The translations under genes were made by a program, and so were the position numbers. Under the pieces are notes generated by a model. The model was not told the origin of the DNA. It saw only the letters and a program-made list of their open reading frames with translations, and ran no database searches. This document shows, piece after piece, positions 17,018 through 25,155 of a stretch of DNA of 64,000 bases. Origin of the DNA: Azospirillum sp. OGB3 (GTDB taxonomy: Bacteria > Pseudomonadota > Alphaproteobacteria > Azospirillales > Azospirillaceae); contig NZ_JACHYN010000001.1 of NCBI RefSeq assembly GCF_014192915.1, positions 1 to 64,000 of the forward strand, in the 5' to 3' direction. Each line of letters starts with the position of its first letter. Position 1 is the stretch's first letter.

Positions 17018-18253
17018 CTACCTCATCAGCATCGCCGCCGGTCGAACGAAGCTCTTGCGGCCGCGCTTGAAGCCCATGAGGGGCGCGGCTATGCCGCCGA
17101 AGGCGTCGGCCTCGTCTTCGGCGTCGAGCACGATCATGTCCGCCCGTCCACCGACTGCGATGCCATAGTCCGCGATCCGCATCAGCCGGGCGGCCCCGGT
17201 CGAGATCATGTCGAGGCAATCACCGAAACGCTCAGGCCCCAGATGCATGAGGTTCGCGTAGAGATTGCCCATCCGGATCAGCGAGCCATCGCCGAAGGGC
17301 GTGAAGGGATTCAGGACGTTGTTGGTCGCGACCGAGACGGCGACGCCGCCTTCCGCCAGCCGATGAACCGGCGCCACCCCGCGCGGCGCCCGATGGTTGG
17401 CGTCGCGCCCGTTGAGATAGAGATCCGTCGCGGGCAAGGCCGTCACACCCACGCCGGCATCGGCCAGGAGCGCGATCATCCGCTCAAGAGCGGCATCGTC
17501 GATGGCCGCGAGCTTGGTGGCATGGCCGACGGCGACCCGCCCCTGCCAGCCCGCCACCACCGTCCGCCGGCAGATCTCCCCGAGATGGGACCAGCTGGGA
17601 TCGAGATCGAAATCCAGATGGAAATCGAGATCGACGTCATGCGCCACCGCCAGGGCGAAGATCCGTTCCATCTGCCGGGACGGATCGGCATCGGTGTAAG
17701 GACAGCCGCCCAGGAGATCGGCCCCCTCCGCCAGGGCCTGGGTCAGCAGCCGTTCGACCGCCGGGTCGTGGGTCATCCCCTCCTGCGGGAAGACGCAGAT
17801 CGACAGGTCGACGGCGAAGGCGTAATCCCGCTTGAGCCGCGTCATGGCCTCGAAACTGCGCAGGCCAACCAGCGGATCGAGTTCCACATGGGCCCGCATG
17901 AACATGGTGCCCTGCGTGACCGCCCGCTCCAGGGTGCGGGCGCCGCGCTCGTAGACATCCTCGACCGTGAATTCCCTTTTCAGGCGGGACACCGCGGCGA
18001 TCGCCCCCTTGAGCCCGCCGCCGGCATCGCGGCACCGGCAGAGCAGACAGGATTTGTCGAGATGGATGTGCGTATCGACCAGTCCCGGCAGGACGAGACG
18101 CCCGCCGGCATCCTCCTCGAGGACGGCGGTGCCGGCCAAGGCGGGGCCGATGGCGGTGATCCGTCCCTGCCGGACCGCGATGTCCTGCAGGCCTTGCCCT
18201 CCCCTCAGGCGGGCGTTGCGCAAGAGGAGGTCGAAAATGTGGTTCTGCGTCAT
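17018..18253 (-). CDS. Cytosine-deaminase-like amidohydrolase
   Basis: A 411-residue amidohydrolase-superfamily enzyme closest in layout to CodA/AtzC-type deaminases. The metal-binding HxH is in VLPGLVDTHIHLDKS (about 55-69), with DFHLDFDLD (about 200) and GHATKLAAI (about 228) in the later metal and catalytic positions. The usual HxDE of cytosine deaminase reads HLDF here, so the substrate may differ. It ends in the KSFVRPAAMLMR tail of the small beta domain. It diverges from the SnoaL-like gene, and the 79 bp between them hold a TTGCATGCAA palindrome also found near the GntR gene and ABC operon. It may act on a heterocycle imported by that transporter. Confidence 0.82.
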   Translation of the reverse strand: MTQNHIFDLLLRNARLRGGQGLQDIAVRQGRITAIGPALAGTAVLEEDAGGRLVLPGLVDTHIHLDKSCLLCRCRDAGGGLKGAIAAVSRLKREFTVEDVYERGARTLERAVTQGTMFMRAHVELDPLVGLRSFEAMTRLKRDYAFAVDLSICVFPQEGMTHDPAVERLLTQALAEGADLLGGCPYTDADPSRQMERIFALAVAHDVDLDFHLDFDLDPSWSHLGEICRRTVVAGWQGRVAVGHATKLAAIDDAALERMIALLADAGVGVTALPATDLYLNGRDANHRAPRGVAPVHRLAEGGVAVSVATNNVLNPFTPFGDGSLIRMGNLYANLMHLGPERFGDCLDMISTGAARLMRIADYGIAVGGRADMIVLDAEDEADAFGGIAAPLMGFKRGRKSFVRPAAMLMR

Positions 18254-18272
18254 CTCAGATCCGGCGTGACAT

Positions 18273-18282
18273 TTGCATGCAA
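18273..18282. promoter_or_regulatory. TTGCATGCAA palindrome, candidate GntR (FCD) site 1
   Basis: A perfect 10-bp palindrome lies between the divergent amidohydrolase and SnoaL-like genes. Close relatives occur at 19602-19611 and 19692-19701 around the GntR gene and the ABC operon. FCD-type GntR regulators commonly bind short palindromes with this spacing. Confidence 0.55.
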
Positions 18283-18332
18283 GAACAGTATGCACTTTCA
18301 ATGCCAGTCCGACCACACTTGCGGAGTTCCCA

Positions 18333-18731
18333 ATGAGTGAGATGACCGAACGCGATCTGCAGGCCGTGAAGGATTATCTGGACGCCTCCATGGCTCCCGA
18401 TCCCGTGCGCGCGGCGAAACATGTGGCCCCGGGTTTCATCTGCCGCTTCACCGGGAATCGCGTGTTCACTACGCCGAGCGGGCCGACCGGCTTCAACGCC
18501 GCCCGCTACAAATGGGTGAAGAAGCGGATCGAGCGCTATGATGTGGTGCCGGGCGAGACGGAAACCATCGTCTACAGCCTCGGCTGCCTGTACGGCGCCT
18601 GGCCGGACGGCACGCCTTTCGACAACAACCGCTACGTCGACCGCTTCGTGGTGCGGGACGGGCTGATCGTCGAGACCGATGTCTGGAACGACAGCGCCGA
18701 GTGGATTCTCGACCCCTCCTGCGCGCGCTGA
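18333..18731 (+). CDS. SnoaL-like (NTF2-fold) protein
   Basis: A 132-residue protein with the SnoaL-like pattern: an N-terminal helix (DLQAVKDYLDASMAPDP), a region around HVAPGFICRFTGNRVFTTPSG, and the end strands DRFVVRDGLIVETDVWNDSAEW. It could be a small hydrolase or isomerase, or a substrate-binding partner. GGAG lies 7 bases before the ATG. It faces away from the amidohydrolase and shares its control region, so the two probably act on the same compound. The function is unproven. Confidence 0.78.
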   Translation: MSEMTERDLQAVKDYLDASMAPDPVRAAKHVAPGFICRFTGNRVFTTPSGPTGFNAARYKWVKKRIERYDVVPGETETIVYSLGCLYGAWPDGTPFDNNRYVDRFVVRDGLIVETDVWNDSAEWILDPSCAR

Positions 18732-18790
18732 CCTGTTTTCCTTGGCTTGGTTCCCTTGACTTGGTCCCCTGACCTCAATGCCTGGCGCCC

Positions 18791-19495
18791 TTATTCGGTG
18801 TAGGGCGCCAGGATATCCATGAGGTCCCGGCTCCTGGTGCCCGAGCTTTGCAGAAGCGCGCGGGAGGCCACCGCCTCCAAATGTTCGTCCATGAGGGCGC
18901 AGGCCTTGTCGGTTGGGCCGGTCCGGATCGCCTCGATCAGTTCCAGATGCTCGTTGACCGCGCATTCGGAGGAATGGGGCCGGCTGAAGACCGCCAGCGA
19001 CAATCCCGCGCGGTAGCAGATCTCCGTCACGTAGCGGATCAGAACGGGCTTGCCGGTCATTTCCGCCAGCCGAACATGGAATTCCGTCGCCAGGCGGATC
19101 GAGATCCCCTCGGCGCCATGCCGGGCCTGATGCTCGGCGTCGACGATGGCCTTCAGCTGCTTCACCTGGGCCTCGGTCAGCTTGCCGGCCAGATGCCGGA
19201 CGACCTGACGCTCGAGATCGACCCGGATGTCGAAGATGTCCCGCGCATCCTCGAAGGACGGCACGGCGACCACGGCGATGCGGTTCCGGCGCAGGTCGAC
19301 GAGGCCTTCCGCCGCCAACTGCCCGAGCGCGCTGCGGGCGATGGTCCGGCTGACGCCGAAGCGTTCGCCCAGCGCATCCTCCGGCAGCCGGTCTCCCGGC
19401 GACAGCGCCCGCTCGATGATCGCGCGCCGCAAGGCCGTGCAGATCACCGCGACACGGTCACCACCGGTTTTCCTCGAACGCTTTTCCTCGACCAT
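18791..19495 (-). CDS. GntR-family regulator, FCD domain
   Basis: A 234-residue regulator. The winged helix (about 15-80) reads LRRAIIERALSPGDRLPEDALGERFGVSRTIARSALGQLAAEGLVDLRRN. The all-helical FCD effector domain (about 90-215) has the metal-site pattern of FadR-like proteins: Asp in IFDIRVDLE, His in EFHVRLAEM, and a later His in MDEHLEAV. AGGAGAG precedes the ATG. It is divergent from the ABC operon, and candidate operators lie in the region between. It probably represses uptake and breakdown genes until the substrate or a metabolite binds. Confidence 0.9.
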   Translation of the reverse strand: MVEEKRSRKTGGDRVAVICTALRRAIIERALSPGDRLPEDALGERFGVSRTIARSALGQLAAEGLVDLRRNRIAVVAVPSFEDARDIFDIRVDLERQVVRHLAGKLTEAQVKQLKAIVDAEHQARHGAEGISIRLATEFHVRLAEMTGKPVLIRYVTEICYRAGLSLAVFSRPHSSECAVNEHLELIEAIRTGPTDKACALMDEHLEAVASRALLQSSGTRSRDLMDILAPYTE

Positions 19496-19601
19496 CGCCG
19501 CCCTCTCCTGCCCCGCTCTGCATAAGGGAGGTCAGGCGCGAATTCAACGTCGCCAAGTGCCGCATTTGAATGCAACAGCCTCACCACCCTGCACAAATTC
19601 A

Positions 19602-19611
19602 TTGCATGCAG
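19602..19611. promoter_or_regulatory. Candidate GntR (FCD) site 2
   Basis: TTGCATGCAG lies in the divergent region between the GntR gene and the ABC operon. It matches the site at 18273 in 9 of 10 positions and is followed by a related AATTGTACAC at 19613-19622. Confidence 0.5.
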
Positions 19612-19691
19612 TAATTGTACACACTTTTCCTCGCCAAAACCCGGTCGTTCCGGACCTGGAGCGCAGCCCGCTCCGGAAAGTGGCGCACCTG

Positions 19692-19701
19692 TTGCATACA
19701 A
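19692..19701. promoter_or_regulatory. Candidate GntR (FCD) site 3
   Basis: TTGCATACAA lies 28 bp before the start codon of the ABC ATPase gene. It matches the other two sites in eight or nine of ten positions, a position suited to repression of the transporter operon. Confidence 0.5.
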
Positions 19702-19729
19702 TTCGCCAGTCCGTCACGAGGTGCGCCGC

Positions 19730-20572
19730 ATGTCCCCATCCCACGCCATCCAGCAAGGCCGCTCGTCCATCGCCGTCGAGCTCTCCCAAGCCGCCGTTTC
19801 GTTCGGCAAGCCGGGCAAGGCCGTTCCAGCCCTGCAGGAGACGAACCTTCGGATCGCCGATGGCGAGTTTGTCGCCCTGGTCGGCCCATCGGGCTGCGGA
19901 AAGTCGACGATCCTGCGGCTGACCGCCGGCCTGCTCCAGCCGACCCGGGGGGCCGTCCTCGTCGGCGGGCGCGAGGTGGCGGCCAAGGCCCTGCGCATCG
20001 GCATGGCCTTCCAGAATCCGACCATGCTGCCCTGGCTCACCATCGAGCGGAACGTCATGCTGCCGCTGAAGATCGTGCGGCCCTTCCGCTCCGACTACCG
20101 CGCCAAGCGCAAGACGGAGTATCGCGACCGCGTGCACGCCCTGCTGGCCGATGTCGGGCTCGACAAGTTCGCCGGCCATTATCCCTGGCAGCTGTCGGGC
20201 GGGATGCTGCAGCGCGCCAACCTCTGCCGCGCCCTCATCCATGAGCCGAGCCTGCTGCTGCTCGACGAACCGTTCGGCGCGCTCGACCAGTTCACGCGCG
20301 AGGAGCTGTGGGGGACGATGCAATCCCTGTGGCTGAAGCGCAAGCCGACCGTCCTGCTCATCACCCACGATCTGAAGGAGGCGGGGTTCCTCGCCTCGCG
20401 CGTCTGCGTGATGAGCGCCCGCCCCGGCCGCATCATCGACGACAGCGCCGTCGACTTCCCCCGCCCGCGCACGATCCAGATGACCTTCGATTCCGAGTTC
20501 GTCGCCCTCAACCAGCGGCTGCGCGACCTCATCATCGACGCGCGCACCGACACCGCCATCCGCGGAGCCTGA
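19730..20572 (+). CDS. NitT/TauT-type ABC transporter, ATPase
   Basis: A 280-residue cytoplasmic ATPase. Walker A is GPSGCGKST (about 51-59), the Q-loop FQNPTMLPWLTIERN, the signature LSGGMLQRANLCRAL, Walker B LLLLDEPFGALDQFTREEL, and the H-loop LITHDLKEA. The DQFTR tail of Walker B is typical of nitrate/sulfonate/hydroxymethylpyrimidine importers. GAGG lies 8 bases before the ATG. It is first in a three-gene operon with a permease 3 bp downstream and a binding protein. Confidence 0.92.
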   Translation: MSPSHAIQQGRSSIAVELSQAAVSFGKPGKAVPALQETNLRIADGEFVALVGPSGCGKSTILRLTAGLLQPTRGAVLVGGREVAAKALRIGMAFQNPTMLPWLTIERNVMLPLKIVRPFRSDYRAKRKTEYRDRVHALLADVGLDKFAGHYPWQLSGGMLQRANLCRALIHEPSLLLLDEPFGALDQFTREELWGTMQSLWLKRKPTVLLITHDLKEAGFLASRVCVMSARPGRIIDDSAVDFPRPRTIQMTFDSEFVALNQRLRDLIIDARTDTAIRGA

Positions 20573-20575
20573 GCC

Positions 20576-21349
20576 ATGAGCTACGAACTGCGCCGCCGCC
20601 TCTGGGCCGGCATCCTCATCCTCGGCTTCTTCGCGACGTGGGAAGTCCTCTGCCTCGCCCTTCAGGTCTCCGACCTCGTCCTCCCCCGCCCGAGCCAGGT
20701 GTTCGCGACGCTGGTCGACCGCCTCGGCATCCTGTGGCCCCATGTGCTGCAGACCCTCTGGACCACGATGATCGGCTTCGTCCTGGGCGTCACCGTCGGG
20801 GTGGTGATCGGGGCGGCCATCGGCGTCTCCCGCACCGCCTACGACACGGTCTACCCGCTGCTGATCGGCTTCTCCTCGATCCCCAAGGTCGCGGTGGTGC
20901 CGATCTTCGTGCTGTGGTTCGGATCGGGCGCGACGCCGGCCATCCTCACCGCGCTCGCCATGTGCTTCTTCCCGATCGTCGTCAACATCGCGACCGGCCT
21001 CGCCACCACCGAGCCGGAGCTGGAGGACGTCCTGAAGTCGCTCGGCGCCAGCAAGCTCGACATCCTGTGGAACGTCGGGCTGCCCCGCACCATGCCCTTC
21101 TTCTTCGCCTCGCTGAAGATCGCCGTCACCTTCGCCTTCGTCGGCAGCGTGCTGTCCGAAACCGTCGCCTCCAACAAGGGCATCGGCAACGTGATGATGA
21201 CGGCCTCCTCGAACTTCGACGTGCCGCTGGTCTTCGCCGGCCTCTTCCTGCTCGCCGCCCTCGGCATCCTGCTCTACGTCGCCTTCTCGCTCGTCGAGGC
21301 GCGCGTCACCGGCTGGGCCACCCGCCGCCAGGGCTTTGCTGCCGCCTGA
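20576..21349 (+). CDS. NitT/TauT-type ABC transporter, permease
   Basis: A 257-residue inner-membrane permease with about six helices (GILILGFFATWEVLCLAL, TTMIGFVLGVTVGVVIGAAIG and others). The EAA-loop region reads EPELEDVLKSLGASKLDILWNVGLPRTMPFFFASLKIAV, the contact with the ATPase. The family is the SsuC/TauC-like group that imports sulfonates, nitrate, or pyrimidine and other heterocycle precursors. It starts 3 bp after the ATPase gene. Confidence 0.92.
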   Translation: MSYELRRRLWAGILILGFFATWEVLCLALQVSDLVLPRPSQVFATLVDRLGILWPHVLQTLWTTMIGFVLGVTVGVVIGAAIGVSRTAYDTVYPLLIGFSSIPKVAVVPIFVLWFGSGATPAILTALAMCFFPIVVNIATGLATTEPELEDVLKSLGASKLDILWNVGLPRTMPFFFASLKIAVTFAFVGSVLSETVASNKGIGNVMMTASSNFDVPLVFAGLFLLAALGILLYVAFSLVEARVTGWATRRQGFAAA

Positions 21350-21375
21350 CCCTTCACCCCGAAACGGAGCCTCCC

Positions 21376-22398
21376 ATGTTGAAAAAGCTTCTCTCGACGC
21401 TTGCGCTCGGCCTTTGCCTGAGCGGGCCGGCGTCGGCCGAAACCAACATCAAGTTCACGCTCGGCTGGAAGACCCAGGGCTCCGACGCTCCCTTCCTGCT
21501 GGCGCAGCAGAAGGGCTACTTCAAGGCCGAGGGGCTGAACGTCACCATCGACCAGGGCGAAGGCTCGGCGGCCACCGTGACCCGCATCATGTCGGGCGCC
21601 TACGACGCCGGCTTCGGCGACGTCAACGCGATCATCCAGAACGCGGCGACCCGCCCCGGCGAGGTGCCGATCATGGTCTATCAGCTGTGGAACAAGCCGC
21701 CCTTCGCCATCGTCTCGAAGAAGACCACCAACATCACCAAGCCCGCCGATCTCGTCGGCAAGAAGCTGGGCGGCGCCCAGGGCACCCCGACCACCCGCCT
21801 CGTCACCGTGCTCGGCACGCTCAACAAGGTCGACATGACCAAGGTCGCCATCGAGAACATGGGGCCGAACCTGCAGGAGCCGATGCTGATCAAGGGCGAC
21901 ATCGACGGCGCCCTGGTCTTCAACATCACCAGCTGGTTCAACCTGATCAACAACCGCCAGGACCCCGCCAAGGACTACAACTGGCTGCTGTTCGGCGAGT
22001 TCGGCCTCGACCTCTATTCCAACGGCATGATGGTCTCGCAGAAGCTGATCAAGGAGAACCCGGACGCCGTGGCCGGCCTCGTCCGCGCGGTCAACAAGGC
22101 GGCGGTGGAGATCGGCACGGACGCCGAGGCCGGGGTGAAGGCGGTCCTCGCCTACGACAATCTGGCCAAGGAGGAGCTTGAACGCGCCCGCATGAAGTTC
22201 TCCTACGAGCGGCTCATCCTGTCGCCCGAAGTCGACCGGCTCGGCCTTGGCGACGTGGACGACGCGCGCCTCGCCCGCTCGATCGGCATCATGGTCGAAG
22301 GCTACCAGCTGACCGCCACGCCCAAACCGGAACAGATCTTCACCCGCCGGTTCCTGCCGCCGGCGGCCGACCGCAAGCTCGCCTACAAGGCCGACTGA
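21376..22398 (+). CDS. NitT/TauT-type ABC transporter, substrate-binding protein
   Basis: A 340-residue periplasmic protein of the NMT1/THI5-like fold. The signal peptide (about 1-21) is MLKKLLSTLALGLCLSGPASA. The mature part begins TNIKFTLGWKTQGSDAPFLLAQQKGYFKAEGLNV, and then carries the dinucleotide-like EGSAATVTRIMSGAYDAGFGDVN loop. Members bind pyrimidine-like compounds, nitrate or alkanesulfonates. With the linked deaminase-like amidohydrolase and shared GntR-type sites, a nitrogen heterocycle is my preferred ligand, as inference. The operon ends at the hairpin at 22410. Confidence 0.92.
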   Translation: MLKKLLSTLALGLCLSGPASAETNIKFTLGWKTQGSDAPFLLAQQKGYFKAEGLNVTIDQGEGSAATVTRIMSGAYDAGFGDVNAIIQNAATRPGEVPIMVYQLWNKPPFAIVSKKTTNITKPADLVGKKLGGAQGTPTTRLVTVLGTLNKVDMTKVAIENMGPNLQEPMLIKGDIDGALVFNITSWFNLINNRQDPAKDYNWLLFGEFGLDLYSNGMMVSQKLIKENPDAVAGLVRAVNKAAVEIGTDAEAGVKAVLAYDNLAKEELERARMKFSYERLILSPEVDRLGLGDVDDARLARSIGIMVEGYQLTATPKPEQIFTRRFLPPAADRKLAYKAD

Positions 22399-22409
22399 TC
22401 GCGGGCAGC

Positions 22410-22438
22410 AAGGCCCGGCCGGAACAGCGGCCGGGCTT
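22410..22438. terminator. Hairpin between the ABC operon and the LacI gene
   Basis: GCCCGGCCG, six bases, CGGCCGGGC forms a perfect 9-bp stem, extended by AAG/CTT pairs, in the short space between two convergent transcription units. It probably works in both directions. Confidence 0.6.
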
Positions 22439-22484
22439 CACGCATGGGGAGGAACGACGACCGCTGACGGTCGGGATCGGCCAA

Positions 22485-23609
22485 TCAGCTGCTGCCGCGG
22501 CGGGCCAGCGTCAGTTCCACGGCGCGGGTCGGCTCCGCAGGCATCTCGCCGCGCATCCGTTGCAGGATCATCGCCCCGGCCTGGCGGCCGAGGTCGCGGC
22601 TGTCGATCCCGATGGTGGTCAGGCCGGGCGGCAGCTCCTCGGCGACGTCGTTGTGGCCGAAGCCGAGAATGGCGATGTCGTCGGGCAGGCGCATGCCCAG
22701 CCGGCGGGCTTCCAGCAGTGCGCCGGTCGCCAACAGGTCGTTGGCGCAGAACACCGCCTCGACATCCGCGTTGCGCGACAGGAGGTCGCCGAGCGCGCGG
22801 CGGCCGTCGACCATGCTGCTGACCCCTTCGACGGACAGTTCGGCGACGATGTCGAGCCCGGCGGCGCGGGCGCCCTCGCGGAAGCCGGTGAGCCGGAGGG
22901 CGCCGCGGCCGCTGCGGCGGCCGATGAACCCGACGCGACGGTAGCCGCGCTCGGCGAAATGCTCGGCGGCCAAGCGGCCGCTGTCGATGTTCGAGAAGCC
23001 GACCAGCATGTCGATCGGGTCGCGGGGATAGGCCCAGGTTTCCATGATCGGGATTCCCAGCGCCCGCAGCGCCCGCCGGTTCTCCTCGATCTCGATGACG
23101 CCGGTGAACATGACCGCCGCCGGACGCATCTCGCGCAGCGACTGAATCATCGTCGTCTCCTTGGCGTAGGAGTAGGAGGTCTGCCCGATCATCAACTGGT
23201 AGCCCTGCGGCTCAAGGACCTCGCCGCAGCCCTGCACGGCAAGGCAGAACTGCTGGCTCTGAAGGTTCGAGACGAAGGCGGCGACGATGGTCGACTGGCC
23301 GGACCTCAGCGCGCGGGCATGGGGGTTGGTGGCGTAGCCGGTGCGCTCCACGATCTCCAGGATCTTGCGGCGCTTGGCCTCGGCCACCTTTTCCGGATGG
23401 CGCAGAGCGCGCGAGACGGTGATCGGCGAGACCCCGGCAAGCCGGGCGATCTCGACGATGCGCGGCGGGGCCGCCCCATCGCGGGACACGCCGTCGCGGG
23501 ATACCCCCTCGACCGGTTCCCCGTCGCTGGATGGCAACGGTTCCGCGGCCCGCAGGCGGAGGACGTCGTCGATGGTCGGCGGACGCTTTGCCGCACCGGT
23601 GTCACTCAT
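22485..23609 (-). CDS. LacI-family regulator with N-terminal extension
   Basis: A 374-residue LacI repressor. The HTH is displaced to about residue 50 (IVEIARLAGVSPITVSRALRHPEKV), after a 45-residue extension containing a duplicated GVSRD. The periplasmic-binding-like core follows (VAAFVSNLQSQQFCLAVQGCGEVL, then CANDLLATGALLEARRLGMRLPDDIAILGFGHNDVAEELPPGLTTI), similar to gluconate-type GntR repressors. It is the last gene of the reverse cluster and probably controls it through the two 16-bp palindromes before the first gene. The start is an ATG at 23609; a shorter start without the extension has no better ribosome site that I can see. Confidence 0.9.
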   Translation of the reverse strand: MSDTGAAKRPPTIDDVLRLRAAEPLPSSDGEPVEGVSRDGVSRDGAAPPRIVEIARLAGVSPITVSRALRHPEKVAEAKRRKILEIVERTGYATNPHARALRSGQSTIVAAFVSNLQSQQFCLAVQGCGEVLEPQGYQLMIGQTSYSYAKETTMIQSLREMRPAAVMFTGVIEIEENRRALRALGIPIMETWAYPRDPIDMLVGFSNIDSGRLAAEHFAERGYRRVGFIGRRSGRGALRLTGFREGARAAGLDIVAELSVEGVSSMVDGRRALGDLLSRNADVEAVFCANDLLATGALLEARRLGMRLPDDIAILGFGHNDVAEELPPGLTTIGIDSRDLGRQAGAMILQRMRGEMPAEPTRAVELTLARRGSS

Positions 23610-23664
23610 GCCGCCCGTCTCCCGTCTGTTGGTCCGCGGTCGTCAATCCGCGCTCAGGCCGCGC

Positions 23665-24699
23665 TCAGGCCGCGCGCGCCAGGATGCCCGCTTCCTCGAC
23701 CGGCCGCGCCACCTGGATCAGGCAATCGCCGGCCTCGCTGTCGCTGTGCAGGCGCCGCGAAATGACGATGCCCGCCTCCTGGAAGCGCAGTTCCTCCTCC
23801 GGCTGGTCGAGGCGCGTCAGGTCGTGGAACCAGCCGGCGAGGTCGCCGGCATCGACCCGCGCCCCGACGTCGACCGCCGGCTCGAACCAGCCGCGCCGCA
23901 GCGCGTAGATCGCCTGCCGGTGGCTGTCAAGCTGAAGCAGTTGCATGGGCGCTGAAGCAGGCCCGGGAGCCGAGAGGACCGGCGCATCGGTCAAACCGAC
24001 GGCGATCAGCAGGTTGTCGATCGCGCGGGCGGTGTAGGCCATGGTCTCCGGCGTCACCGTGCCGCCGCCGCCGAACTCGCCGCTGATGCCGATGACCCCG
24101 GCCCGCGCCGCCGCCGCCATCGAGGTCGGGGCCGTGGCGCCGTTTTCGGCCACGAAGCCGTAGGGCATGCCCAACGCCTGCATCAGCTCCAGGGCGCGGC
24201 CCAGCCGGTCGGGCGTGCCCTGCCGCTCGATCAGGGCGCAAGGCAGGTGGGCCATCGAGGTGCCGCCGGAATGGAGGTCGAACACCACGTCGTGGCGCGG
24301 AAACAGCTCGTGTTCGAGGAAATGCGCCAGCCGGAAGGTCGGGGAACCGGCCGGGTCGCCGGGAAAGGCGCGGTTGAGGTTGCCCTCGTCCAGCGGCGAG
24401 CGGCGCCGCGCCGCCATCACGGCCGGCGCGTTGGTGGCCGGCAGGATCGTCACCTCGCCGCGGATGCGCGCGGGGTCGAGCCGGCGGAACAGGCGGCCCA
24501 GCAGCAATTCGCCTTCGTACTCGTCGCCATGGTTGCCCGCCATCAGCAGCACGCGCGGACCAGCCCCGTTGCGCACGCGGCAGACCGGGACCTTCACCTG
24601 ATAGTAGGGGGAGCGGTCCACCGAGAACGGGATGCTGAGGAAATCCAACGACTTGCCGTCGGCGGCGAAATCGAGCGCGTGGTAAAGGCCAGTGTGCAT
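23665..24699 (-). CDS. Succinylglutamate desuccinylase/aspartoacylase (AstE/DoeB-like) deacylase
   Basis: A 344-residue zinc carboxypeptidase-fold amidase. The metal ligands are His and Glu in MAGNHGDEYEGELLLGR (about 54-70) and the third His in VFDLHSGGTSMAHL (about 135-148). The Arg/Asn stretch LNRAFPGD binds the carboxylate, and a C-terminal beta domain follows. It removes an acyl group from the amino group of an amino acid; the DoeB branch deacetylates N-acetyl-diaminobutyrate from ectoine. No ectoine hydrolase is nearby, so a different N-acyl amino acid is likely. It sits between the RidA and LacI genes in the same transcript. Confidence 0.82.
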   Translation of the reverse strand: MHTGLYHALDFAADGKSLDFLSIPFSVDRSPYYQVKVPVCRVRNGAGPRVLLMAGNHGDEYEGELLLGRLFRRLDPARIRGEVTILPATNAPAVMAARRRSPLDEGNLNRAFPGDPAGSPTFRLAHFLEHELFPRHDVVFDLHSGGTSMAHLPCALIERQGTPDRLGRALELMQALGMPYGFVAENGATAPTSMAAAARAGVIGISGEFGGGGTVTPETMAYTARAIDNLLIAVGLTDAPVLSAPGPASAPMQLLQLDSHRQAIYALRRGWFEPAVDVGARVDAGDLAGWFHDLTRLDQPEEELRFQEAGIVISRRLHSDSEAGDCLIQVARPVEEAGILARAA

Positions 24700-24775
24700 T
24701 CCTAAAACCTTCTGGCGGAGAGGCGCCTCAGCAGCGGTTGCCTGGCGCCTCCTCCGGTTCGCCGAAAAATCCGGC

Positions 24776-25120
24776 TTACAGAGCGGCCAGCGCCGTCATT
24801 TCGACCCGCAGGTCCGGGTCGGCCAGCCGCGCCTCGGTGCAGGCGCGGGCCGGCGGGTTGGCGGGGTCGATCCAGGCGTCGTAGACCTCGTTCATGGCGT
24901 CGAAGTCGGTGATGTGCGGCAGGAAGACGTTGACGGCGACCAGCTTGGACTTGTCGGTGCCGGCTTCCTCCAGCAGGGCATCGATCTTCGCCAGCACGTC
25001 CCGGGTCTGCTCCCCGATCGAACCCTTGCGGTTGTTGGCGACCTGGCCCGCGATGTGGACCATGCCCTGGCAGACGACGGCCTGGCTCATGCGCGAACCG
25101 ACCTGGAACCTTGTGATCAT
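24776..25120 (-). CDS. RidA-family enamine/imine deaminase
   Basis: A 114-residue RidA/YjgF protein. The family core reads MSQAVVCQGMVHIAGQVANN, then QTRDVLAKIDALLEEAGTDKSKLVAVNVFLPHITDFDAMNEVYDAW, and ends in PARACTEARLADPDLRVEMTALAAL. The Arg in PARACTEA corresponds to the catalytic arginine that fixes the substrate carboxylate. It hydrolyses reactive 2-aminoacrylate-type enamines, by-products of PLP-dependent dehydratases. GAGAGG lies 9 bases before the ATG at 25120; the longer frame to 25192 lacks this signal. Its place in an operon with a D-serine-dehydratase-like enzyme makes functional sense. Confidence 0.9.
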   Translation of the reverse strand: MITRFQVGSRMSQAVVCQGMVHIAGQVANNRKGSIGEQTRDVLAKIDALLEEAGTDKSKLVAVNVFLPHITDFDAMNEVYDAWIDPANPPARACTEARLADPDLRVEMTALAAL

Positions 25121-25155
25121 CGAATGAAACCTCTCTTGCGATGCCGAACGGCGGA

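Noticed and set aside
23665..24699. Ectoine degradation gene (doeB)
   Set aside because: The deacylase resembles DoeB, but no ectoine hydrolase, EutB/C-like or AsnC-type regulator gene is nearby, so I keep the general family name.
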